DNA from: Pyrinomonadaceae bacterium | Lineage (GTDB): Bacteria; Acidobacteriota; Blastocatellia; Pyrinomonadales; Pyrinomonadaceae | Assembly: GCA_025929655.1 (NCBI GenBank) | Contig: JAICPV010000054.1 | Location: forward strand, 1 to 9,582 | DNA length: 9,582 bases | Direction of reading: 5' to 3' | Shown: positions 1 to 5,225 of the stretch, one piece after another | How the letters are laid out: every line of letters begins with the position of its first letter | Position numbering within the stretch: position 1 is the stretch's first letter | Made by a program: the position numbers and the translations under genes | Notes under the pieces: generated by a model | What the model saw: the letters and a program-made list of their open reading frames with translations, nothing else | What the model was told of the DNA's origin: nothing | Database searches by the model: none

Positions 1-280
1 GCATGTCGAGAGCAACATCGAATCGGTGTTTTCGAAGACCACCCAATTGCGATGTCGCATCGAGAAGCATTTCCTCGATCACCTTTCCGCCGCGCAGGCT
101 TTTGGTATCGATCTCGATCAAATGATCGATCAACGGATTATTGCGAAGGATCTCGGCGTATCGGCCGTCGACCGCCCAGCCGACCTCGGCATCCGGCAAT
201 TCCCTTTTGATATTCGCGAGAGCGGGAAGAGCGTGAACGATATCGCCGATCGAGCTGAGTTTTACGATGAGGATCTTCAA
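1..280 (-). CDS. waaC: Lipopolysaccharide heptosyltransferase I-like protein (GT9), N-terminal part only
   Basis: Reading the minus strand from a TTG at 280 gives MKILIVKLSSIGDIVHALPA and continues open for 93 codons to the window edge. KLSSIGDxVHxLPAL is the N-terminal signature of glycosyltransferase family 9 heptosyltransferase I. That enzyme adds the first heptose from ADP-heptose to the Kdo of the lipid A core at the cytoplasmic face of the inner membrane. About a quarter of the usual ~340 residues is visible; the C-terminal ADP-heptose site is off the window. A TAA stop at 284-286 in the same frame excludes any upstream start, so translation begins at one of two adjacent TTG codons (283 or 280). 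The second gives the family's usual MKILIVK start. The only purine-rich Shine-Dalgarno candidate (GGAG, 298-301) lies 14-17 nt away inside a hairpin that belongs to the neighbouring mobile element. WaaC rather than another GT9 member is likely but not proven. Confidence 0.85.
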   Translation of the reverse strand, partial: MKILIVKLSSIGDIVHALPALANIKRELPDAEVGWAVDGRYAEILRNNPLIDHLIEIDTKSLRGGKVIEEMLLDATSQLGGLRKHRFDVALDM

Positions 281-292
281 CAATTAAAATTT

Positions 293-327
293 TTTGTCTC
301 CGAAGGAGACTGATATTAAAGCGTAGG
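293..327. repeat. Left inverted end of the RAYT element, with hairpin
   Basis: Read on the minus strand this end is CCTACGCT, then TTTAATATCA, then GTCTCCTTCGGAGAC and AAA. It matches the right end (650-684) at about 27 of 35 positions without gaps. The hairpin is GTCTCC/GGAGAC with a 3-nt loop. One of the stem differences from the right end is compensatory (a T-A pair here, a G-C pair there). This suggests the folded form, not just the sequence, is maintained. Confidence 0.7.
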
Positions 328-353
328 TTGAAGGCGTCAGCCGGAACCCTACG
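322..353. repeat. REP-like imperfect palindrome inside the RAYT element
   Basis: CGTAGGTT at 322-329 pairs with AACCCTACG at 345-353, allowing one bulged base, around a GC-rich centre. It overlaps the inner edge of the left end repeat, so CCTACG occurs outward and inward. This is the arrangement expected of the REP structures recognised by RAYT enzymes. Confidence 0.5.
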
Positions 354-373
354 AAGGTGCCGAAACAATGTAT

Positions 374-390
374 GCTCCCTGTAAGGGAGC
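374..390. repeat. Perfect 7-bp hairpin just after the transposase remnant
   Basis: GCTCCCT-GTA-AGGGAGC is a perfect stem of 7 bp with a 3-nt loop, starting 4 nt beyond the stop codon of the transposase remnant on the minus strand. No run of T follows on either strand, so it is not a clear intrinsic terminator. It is more likely a structural part of the element. Confidence 0.5.
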
Positions 391-394
391 GATT

Positions 395-589
395 TCAATC
401 CCAAATATATTGCTCGTTGTATTCGAGCTCGTACTTTTCTAACAACGCCGATAAATGATGATGCTTTTGATTCCGGATGTACTTCGTCACACTTTCCACC
501 TGAGATTGCCCGATCGAAAAGGCGCCGTAACCTTCCTGCCAATAGAAATCGGCGCGATGCACGAGAATCTTAACTAATGATTGTGGCAT
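395..589 (-). pseudogene. IS200-like (Y1/REP-associated) transposase with in-frame internal deletion, 64 residues
   Basis: The product starts MPQSLVKILVH, the usual N-terminus of IS200-like transposases (MPQSL..ILVHLVFSTK). It then jumps straight to RADFYWQEGYGAFSIGQSQVE, which is the C-terminal third of the same family. It finishes with SVTKYIRNQKHHH and LEYNEQYIWD, again standard. Family members are about 150 residues, so roughly 85 are missing at residues 11-13. The missing part includes the HUH (His-hydrophobic-His) metal-binding motif needed for single-strand DNA cleavage. The YxxxQ helix with the nucleophilic Tyr (KYIRNQ, Tyr37 and Gln41) is retained. The protein therefore cannot be an active transposase alone. 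The reading frame is still open across the junction, suggesting either a recent deletion or tolerance of a short product. ATG 589 is chosen because it matches the family start; an in-frame ATG at 649 would add 20 residues with no family resemblance. Confidence 0.85.
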
Positions 590-599
590 ATGTTTTGTT

Positions 600-616
600 C
601 GTCGGCTTCGGCGACG
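600..616. repeat. Hairpin upstream of the transposase remnant start
   Basis: CGTCG (600-604) pairs with CGACG (612-616), with one further C-G pair possible around a TTC loop across a G-G mismatch. It sits 10 nt upstream of the remnant's ATG on the minus strand. The CTTCGG core resembles the hairpins at both element ends. Confidence 0.4.
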
Positions 617-649
617 GAATTTCGATGGGATTCGAATCGTCGGTTTCAC

Positions 650-684
650 CCTACGCTATATTATTGGCCGCCTTCGGCGACAAA
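650..684. repeat. Right inverted end of the RAYT element, with hairpin
   Basis: On the plus strand this reads CCTACGCT, ATATTATT, then GGCCGCCTTCGGCGAC and AAA. The core hairpin CGCC-TTC-GGCG spans 670-680. It mirrors the left end at 293-327, and the two inverted copies bound the transposase remnant. The end lies 112 nt upstream of the FHA-GGDEF start codon. Confidence 0.7.
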
Positions 685-796
685 CCCAAAAGTTCGGCCC
701 AGACATGAGTTCGACTTAAAAAACTATGGAATTTAGGCTTCCCGATAAGTTATTCTATATGTTGACGGCACTCCCGCCCTTCCTGCCTCGTTTTGT

Positions 797-1729
797 ATGC
801 AAAGACCGGAACGTCAATTGGAGGACCTCAGGCCCGCGCTTGTTTTTCTGAGCGGCGAGCTTATCGCTGTCCCGATCCCGCTCGAGCGCGAAGAGGTAAT
901 TCTCGGCCGTTCCCTCGGCGCCGACGTCCGCATTAACGACTACAAGGCTTCGCGCCGGCACGCAAAGGTCGCAAAAGTATTCAATCCGGAAACACGCGTT
1001 CATGATTACGTTCTGACGGATTTTGGCTCGCGCAACGGCACTTATCTCAACGGCCAGCGGGTGACTGAAGTCACCCTGCAGAACGGCGACAAGATCACGA
1101 TCGGCGAGCATATCCTCCGGTTCGACCTTCTGGATGAGATCGACCGCGAATACCAGCGTCAGATACACCGCCTGATCTCGCACGACGACCTTACAGGTTT
1201 ATTGTCGAGTCGTTCGTTCTTTTCCGAGCTTCGACGCGAGGCTGCAAGAGCGAAGTCCGAGGGCATGCCGATGTGCGTGCTGATGATGGACATCGATCAT
1301 TTCAAGCTGGTTAACGACACCTACGGCCACCTGACCGGCAGCAAAACGATCGAAGAGGTCGGCGAATGCATTATGAATTGCGTCCGAAGCGGCGACGCCG
1401 CGGCACGGTTTGGCGGCGAGGAATTTGCGGCGTTTTTGCTTGATGCGGAGATGTCGCAGGCGTTGATCGCGGCTGAAAGGATCCGCGCGATCGTCGAGGC
1501 ACGCGAATTCAGCGTCATACGGCAAGGCCGGGCAGATTCGACGCATCGGATCGCGATCAGTATCGGGATCTCGTCGTTTCCTGACGACTCGCACGATCCG
1601 ATAGAGCTGGTCGAAATGGCGGATTCAGCCCTTTACCGAGCGAAGCGCGAGGGCAGAAACCGCGTCTGTGCCTATCGCGACCTCTCTCCGGAGGAACTGA
1701 ATCGTCACCTGCCGCCCCGCCGTGGCTAA
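797..1729 (+). CDS. FHA-GGDEF nucleotide cyclase with a Hypr-type serine (GHLTGS)
   Basis: This 310-residue soluble protein has an FHA phosphothreonine-binding domain at about residues 16-110. Its signature residues are present: G37-R38-S39, the SRRHA loop at 52-56 and SRNGT at 78-82. A short linker leads to a GGDEF cyclase domain at about 128-295. The cyclase has the metal-binding D165 in MDIDHFK, ND at 173-174, the active-site GGEEF at 206-210, and an inhibitory I-site RSGD at 197-200 exactly five residues before it. The odd residue is Ser182 in GHLTGS. Ordinary diguanylate cyclases have Asp there (PleD Asp344), contacting guanine. Ser at this position is the hallmark of Hypr GGDEF enzymes, which make 3',3'-cGAMP as well as c-di-GMP. 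No transmembrane segment is seen. The ATG at 797 is the only usable start after an in-frame stop at 746; no clear Shine-Dalgarno precedes it. The gene ends 85 nt before a pilus-platform operon on the same strand. Domain assignment is very secure; product specificity is inferred. Confidence 0.95.
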   Translation: MQRPERQLEDLRPALVFLSGELIAVPIPLEREEVILGRSLGADVRINDYKASRRHAKVAKVFNPETRVHDYVLTDFGSRNGTYLNGQRVTEVTLQNGDKITIGEHILRFDLLDEIDREYQRQIHRLISHDDLTGLLSSRSFFSELRREAARAKSEGMPMCVLMMDIDHFKLVNDTYGHLTGSKTIEEVGECIMNCVRSGDAAARFGGEEFAAFLLDAEMSQALIAAERIRAIVEAREFSVIRQGRADSTHRIAISIGISSFPDDSHDPIELVEMADSALYRAKREGRNRVCAYRDLSPEELNRHLPPRRG

Positions 1730-1758
1730 ATTTTCGCAACTTTCCAATAAAAATCGCG

Positions 1759-1787
1759 TTAAAGACTTGACCCAAACGTGGTAATAT
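1759..1787 (+). promoter_or_regulatory. Possible promoter with extended -10 for the pilus operon
   Basis: TGG-TAATAT (1779-1787) resembles an extended -10 element. A weak -35 match, TTAAAG (1759-1764), lies 17 nt upstream of TAATAT. A better-looking TTGACC (1767-1772) is only 9 nt away, too close for a standard sigma-70 pair. The site falls in the 85-nt gap between the cyclase and the PilN-like gene, so the operon may have its own start point or may be read through from the cyclase. No riboswitch-like fold was recognised in this gap. Confidence 0.35.
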
Positions 1788-1814
1788 TTTGGGGTCCGCA
1801 CGCTTTCTGAGGCA

Positions 1815-2468
1815 GTGCACCGCCCCGATTTTGCATCAATCTTTAACGTGATCACCGATCTTAATCTTTCTACACATCCGTTTCGCAATCGGACGACGCC
1901 ATACGTGCTTGCGGCGCTGGTCCTTGTGATCTCGCTTTCGGCGACGCTGGTGCTGCTTTTCAAGCTGCGCGACAACACGCAGCGGATCGAAGCGGCCGAG
2001 GCCGAGATCTCCCAGATGAAGCAGGAAGTCGCGAGCCTTAAGGACGAAGGCGGCAAGGTACAGCAGCAGCTTTCGCCCGAGCAGCGGGAATTGCTGGTGG
2101 CGTCGCACAAGCTTGTAGCCAATAAGTCGTTCGGCTGGTCGAGGCTTTTTGCGGACCTTGAGGCCGTCATTCCGGGAACCGTCAGCGCTTCGCGGATCGC
2201 GGTTGAGAATATTTACCGCGACGGCGACCGCGTCAAAGCCGAGCTCGATTTCGGCGTCCTCAGCCGCGATTATCAGGCGGTGATGGGAATGATCGGGACG
2301 ATGAACGCTTCCGGCATCTTCCAGGCAGAGCTTCGCGGCCAGAATTTGCAAACGAACCAGCATTCGGTTTATTCGGAATTTACGCTCCATCTTATTTACA
2401 CGCCGTCGTACGGTTACGCGGCATCGCCGACCGAAGTGGCACAGGCCGGCGAAGGAGCGGCGCAATGA
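1815..2468 (+). CDS. pilN: PilN-like inner-membrane pilus assembly protein
   Basis: The 217-residue product has a short cytoplasmic N-terminus with DLNLSTHPFRNR (15-26), the counterpart of the conserved PilN N-terminal segment that docks on PilM. One transmembrane helix follows at about 29-50, then a coiled coil at about 53-86. A periplasmic ferredoxin-like domain fills about 105-196 (WSRLFADLEAVIPGTVSASR, then VKAELDFGVLSRDYQAVMGMI). Topology, size and gene order match PilN of type IV pili or GspL's periplasmic part in type II secretion; it pairs with PilO in the inner-membrane alignment complex. The GTG at 1815 has a GAGG only 2 nt upstream. An alternative GTG at 1848 would start just before ITDLNLST without a visible Shine-Dalgarno, so the true start is uncertain by 11 codons. 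The end overlaps the next start by ATGA, implying coupled translation. PilM, the usual upstream partner, is absent from this window. Confidence 0.82.
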   Translation: MHRPDFASIFNVITDLNLSTHPFRNRTTPYVLAALVLVISLSATLVLLFKLRDNTQRIEAAEAEISQMKQEVASLKDEGGKVQQQLSPEQRELLVASHKLVANKSFGWSRLFADLEAVIPGTVSASRIAVENIYRDGDRVKAELDFGVLSRDYQAVMGMIGTMNASGIFQAELRGQNLQTNQHSVYSEFTLHLIYTPSYGYAASPTEVAQAGEGAAQ

Positions 2469-3481
2469 ATCCAGTGAATAGAAACGACCCGAACACAGAA
2501 CCCGAGATCCTCGTGAACGAGAACCAGGCGAATCTCGATCCGACAGTCGTGGTTTCCGAAGCCGACCGCACCGTCGTGCTTACCGAAAACGACACGATCG
2601 TCATCGATAAACCGACGCCGATCGAGATCATCCCGAACAATCGGCCGCGCAAGGTTTACGGCGGGATGTGGGGCCCGATGGAGATCGCGGCGTTCGGCGT
2701 CTCGGTAATAGTGTTCCTGGGAGTTCTCGGCTTATATCTTTTTTTCGTGGCCCCTTCGAGTCGAAAGGTGGAAGAGTTGCGAGCCGAACGCGATCAGCTC
2801 GAACAGGACCTGATCTCCGCCCGTTCTAAATACGGCGATATTACAAGCACCGAAACACAGGTTTCGAAGCTGGTTTCGAGCGTCAGCGATTTCGAGTCGA
2901 TATATTTGCCGGTCGCCGCGAATGGGCAGACCGCCCTTTATCAGCGTCTGAACGGTTTGATCGCCGCTTACAGCCTGACAAATACGAATGGGCCGAATTA
3001 CGCGCCGCTCGTGCTGGACGAAGGGCAGAACGGCGAAGATGCTGAGCAGGAACGCGGACGCGCGAAATACCGGAGCATTTTCCCGGGCGTTTACGTCACG
3101 ATGTCGGTCGAGGGCTCGTACCAAAATTTACGGCGATTCATTAACGATATCGAGACGAGCAATGAGTTCGTGATCATCAGTTCCGTGGAGCTTGCGCCGA
3201 CGGAGACTAAAAAGCAGCCGCGCGACCCGTCGCTGCCGCCCGAAAACATGCAGCAGCAGCAGTCAAATAACGTTTTCGGTGCTAATCCAATGCGCGGATT
3301 CGATCCGCGAAATCCGACGATCCGCGGACCAGTGCAGCCCGTTCAGCCTACCCAGCCGCAGCCCCAGGCAGAGGTAAATAAGGGCAAAACCCACGGCGAA
3401 ACGGTGAGCCTTCGTCTGGAAATGGCGGCTTATTTTCGCCGTCCGAATTTTGTGCCGTCGGGCGGGGAGGCGATTCAATAA
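2465..3481 (+). CDS. pilO: PilO-like inner-membrane pilus assembly protein with long cytoplasmic tail
   Basis: The 338-residue product begins with an unusually long cytoplasmic tail of about 70 residues and has one transmembrane helix at about 73-95. A coiled coil lies at about 98-121. A periplasmic PilO-type domain follows: the hallmark VTMSVEGSYQNLRRFINDIE (211-230), EFVIISSVEL (234-243) and a last strand VSLRLEMAAYF (314-324). Between the last two is a Pro/Gln/Asn-rich insert (about 247-305), likely disordered. PilO heterodimerises with PilN and contacts PilP. Typical PilO is about 200 residues, so both the tail and the insert are extra. The tail holds three related segments, TVVVSEAD, TVVLTEND and TIVID, starting at Thr27, Thr36 and Thr44. 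The ATG overlaps the upstream stop (ATGA) and has an ideal AAGGAG seven nt before it (2452-2457). The gene ends in TAATG, overlapping the next start by one base. Confidence 0.85.
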   Translation: MNPVNRNDPNTEPEILVNENQANLDPTVVVSEADRTVVLTENDTIVIDKPTPIEIIPNNRPRKVYGGMWGPMEIAAFGVSVIVFLGVLGLYLFFVAPSSRKVEELRAERDQLEQDLISARSKYGDITSTETQVSKLVSSVSDFESIYLPVAANGQTALYQRLNGLIAAYSLTNTNGPNYAPLVLDEGQNGEDAEQERGRAKYRSIFPGVYVTMSVEGSYQNLRRFINDIETSNEFVIISSVELAPTETKKQPRDPSLPPENMQQQQSNNVFGANPMRGFDPRNPTIRGPVQPVQPTQPQPQAEVNKGKTHGETVSLRLEMAAYFRRPNFVPSGGEAIQ

Positions 3482-4536
3482 TGGACCTCTTCAAAGGCAA
3501 ATCTCCATCTGAAAGGAACAAGCTGATCGCGGCGATCGCCTTGGGCGTTCTCGCTTTCGGCACGCTCGCGTTCGCTTTCGGGCCGGGTTTGTTCTCCAGC
3601 GGCTCTACGACCGCGAAAGTTTCGGTCGATACTACGGCGAAACAGCCTGCTACGAATCAAACGACGCCGGGGCAGTTCCGGATGCCCTCGCAGGAAGAGC
3701 AGCTATTCGATTACGGAACAACGCCGATCGCGTACCGGCCGGGCGTCTATGGCGCTCCCGCTCCGGGACGCAACATTTTCGCTTTTTATGAGCCGCCTCC
3801 GCCGACGCCGTACAGCCCGACACCGGTCATAGTTCGAACGCCCGTCCCGACACCGACGCCGACCCCGTTCCCGTACTTCATCGCGGCCGTAATGCCGCAA
3901 ACGGTCTATGCGGGGCAACGAGCCTTCAAGCTGGAGGTAGCCGGTGAAGGTTTTGAACCCGGCACGACGATCTTTTTCAACCAGGCACAATTGCCGACAA
4001 CTTATCTTGGCCCTCAGCGACTGACCGCCGACGTTCCCGCGAACATGATCGCGACAGCCGGTGGCAAGCAGATCATCGTTTCGTCGCTCGACGGACAAAA
4101 GTATTCCGAACAAAGGATGCTGAACGTGCAGGCGCCGCCGACGCCGAACTACGAATATGTCGGGATGATCTCGCGCAAGCACGGCAACAACGACACGGCG
4201 TACTTTGTCGAAAAGGGTAAAACGAATTCACCGGGCATTGTACCGCAGGGGAAACGTTTGAACGATATTCTCGGCGGCCGCTTCCGGTTGATTAGCATTT
4301 CGGACAAGGAAACGCTTTTCGAGGACGTGAATCTCGGCTTCAAGCATCCGCTCAAGCTTTTGAGGACGGCTCCGGGCGGTTCGACGGGGTCGCCTTCCGG
4401 GTTTCCGAGTTTCCCGAATAGCGGCCAGCCGGTGCAATCGTTCCCGGGTTTCCCGAACGTTACAAATCCGCGGCCGGTGCGTCCGCCTTCAAACGCGAAT
4501 CGTCCGAGACGCGACGACGACGACACGGACAACTAG
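3481..4536 (+). CDS. PilP/GspC-like inner-membrane protein with proline-rich linker and IPT/TIG-like domain
   Basis: This 351-residue protein has a short cytoplasmic start and one membrane anchor at about 14-36. A periplasmic linker carries GRNIFAF (96-102), resembling the RNxF motif near the start of GspC/PilP periplasmic regions. A rigid proline stretch with PTPTPTP spans about 105-132. An Ig-like fold of IPT/TIG character (about 134-217: VYAGQRAFKLEVAGEGFEPG, then GGKQIIVSS) comes next. Then a PilP/GspC homology-region-like beta domain spans about 224-294 (YEYVGMISRKHGNNDTAYFV, GKRLNDILGGRFRLISIS). The tail is Gly/Pro/Phe-rich and ends in DDDDTD. PilP and GspC tie the inner-membrane platform to the outer-membrane secretin. 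The IPT-like module is not part of classical PilP. The start overlaps the previous stop by one base (TAATG), with GGAGG at 3466-3470. Role is from context and weak motif similarity; a plain T2SS GspC analogue is the main alternative. Confidence 0.7.
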   Translation: MDLFKGKSPSERNKLIAAIALGVLAFGTLAFAFGPGLFSSGSTTAKVSVDTTAKQPATNQTTPGQFRMPSQEEQLFDYGTTPIAYRPGVYGAPAPGRNIFAFYEPPPPTPYSPTPVIVRTPVPTPTPTPFPYFIAAVMPQTVYAGQRAFKLEVAGEGFEPGTTIFFNQAQLPTTYLGPQRLTADVPANMIATAGGKQIIVSSLDGQKYSEQRMLNVQAPPTPNYEYVGMISRKHGNNDTAYFVEKGKTNSPGIVPQGKRLNDILGGRFRLISISDKETLFEDVNLGFKHPLKLLRTAPGGSTGSPSGFPSFPNSGQPVQSFPGFPNVTNPRPVRPPSNANRPRRDDDDTDN

Positions 4537-4552
4537 AGATAGCGAAGCTGGA

Positions 4553-5200
4553 ATGACCTTGATAGCCGTGATGGGCATCATGGTCATTTTTGCTACAGCA
4601 TTGCTGGCGGTCGCCCCGACAGTGATGCACGACGTCCAGCGCGAAAAGGAACTGGAATCGATCCGCCGCGGCGAAGAGGTCGCGCGAGCCATCGAGGCCT
4701 ATGTCATTTATCACCGCGGAGCGAAATTGCCGGAGTCGATCGACGAGCTTCTGGAAGGCCTTCCGATGGGCACGAAACAGCGGATGATACTGCGCCCGTC
4801 CGCGGCGACCGACCCGCTCAGTGAAGACGGGAAATGGCGGCTCGTCCAGCCGGAGCCGCAGTTGATCGCGAACCTTGCTAAGCGAATACAGGATTACAAC
4901 AACGGCATTCTGCCGTCGAATCCGACGCAGGTCTTTGACCGGTGGGCGGTGGTGATCGTGAACAACGTGACGATGCCCGACGAATCTGCCGCCGCCGAGC
5001 CCGACCCCGATTACGAGGTCGTCACCGATAACGTCCCTTTTATCGGCGTTGCCAGCCAGAGCCGCAGCAAATCGATCCTCACCTACTACGGCGCCGAAAA
5101 TCATTCGAAATGGATCTACACGCCGCTGTTCAAAGGCTCCGGAACATCCCGTTTCGCACCTCCGCGTCCCCCGACGCCAGTCCGTCCGCCCGGTTTCTAA
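4553..5200 (+). CDS. Pseudopilin-like / type II secretion-type protein
   Basis: The 215-residue product opens MTLIAVMGIMVIFATALLAV, closely resembling the mature N-terminal helix of type IV pilins and pseudopilins, which after cleavage begins with F/M-T-L-I. The amphipathic continuation (REKELESIRRGEEVARAIEAYV) is the usual pseudopilin spine. The globular part has DRWAVVIV (129-136), PFIGVASQS (162-170) and HSKWIYTPLF (184-193), and it ends in a proline-rich tail (RPPTPVRPPG). Canonical pilins have Glu at mature position 5; here it is Ala, which is known in some minor pseudopilins. The codons before the ATG read R-D-S-E-A-G, exactly what a prepilin leader ending in the cleaved Gly would look like. 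No ATG, GTG or TTG lies in that frame downstream of the previous gene's stop. Either the leader has lost its start or the protein is made without one. The gene follows the PilP-like stop by 16 nt and closes the operon. Confidence 0.72.
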   Translation: MTLIAVMGIMVIFATALLAVAPTVMHDVQREKELESIRRGEEVARAIEAYVIYHRGAKLPESIDELLEGLPMGTKQRMILRPSAATDPLSEDGKWRLVQPEPQLIANLAKRIQDYNNGILPSNPTQVFDRWAVVIVNNVTMPDESAAAEPDPDYEVVTDNVPFIGVASQSRSKSILTYYGAENHSKWIYTPLFKGSGTSRFAPPRPPTPVRPPGF

Positions 5201-5225
5201 TTTCATTTTTTCGGGCGTTCATATA

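Larger units (their letters stand above)
293..684 (-). mobile_element. Internally deleted IS200-like / REP-associated transposase (RAYT) element
   Basis: Two 35-nt ends in inverted orientation (293-327 and 650-684) match at about 27 of 35 positions. Each reads outward as CCTACGCT, an A/T-rich stretch, then a short hairpin with a CTTCG core and ACAAA. Between them lies a transposase remnant on the minus strand (395-589) plus further small palindromes (322-353, 374-390, 600-616), as is typical of REP/RAYT elements. The element is about 390 nt; with a full-length ~150-residue transposase it would be about 260 nt longer. Because the ends are intact while the catalytic centre is missing, it looks like a non-autonomous, MITE-like derivative that a related full-length transposase could mobilise. 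No target duplication is seen, as expected for the IS200/IS605 superfamily. The exact outer boundaries are inferred from the end of the repeat similarity. Confidence 0.75.

Noticed and set aside
296..310. Intrinsic terminator at the GTCTCC/GGAGAC hairpin
   Set aside because: The T-run precedes the hairpin on the plus strand and becomes an A-run after it on the minus strand, so neither direction gives hairpin followed by T's; it fits a mobile-element end.
26..313. Plus-strand open frame of 95 codons at the left edge
   Set aside because: It is antisense to the clear heptosyltransferase I N-terminus and runs into the element's hairpin; no family resemblance.
138..542. Minus-strand open frame of 134 codons spanning both the heptosyltransferase start and the transposase remnant
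   Set aside because: It runs out of frame through two recognisable coding segments and is rich in Arg and Ser, as shadow frames are; no recognisable domain.
590..649. N-terminal extension (20 codons) of the transposase remnant to an upstream ATG
   Set aside because: The family start MPQSL lies at 589, and the extension reads through the element's hairpin region with no family resemblance.
1730..1814. GEMM-type (c-di-GMP/cGAMP) riboswitch before the pilus operon
   Set aside because: The gap is 85 nt, A/T-rich, and lacks the GEMM conserved core and tetraloop-receptor pattern by eye; a covariance search would settle it.
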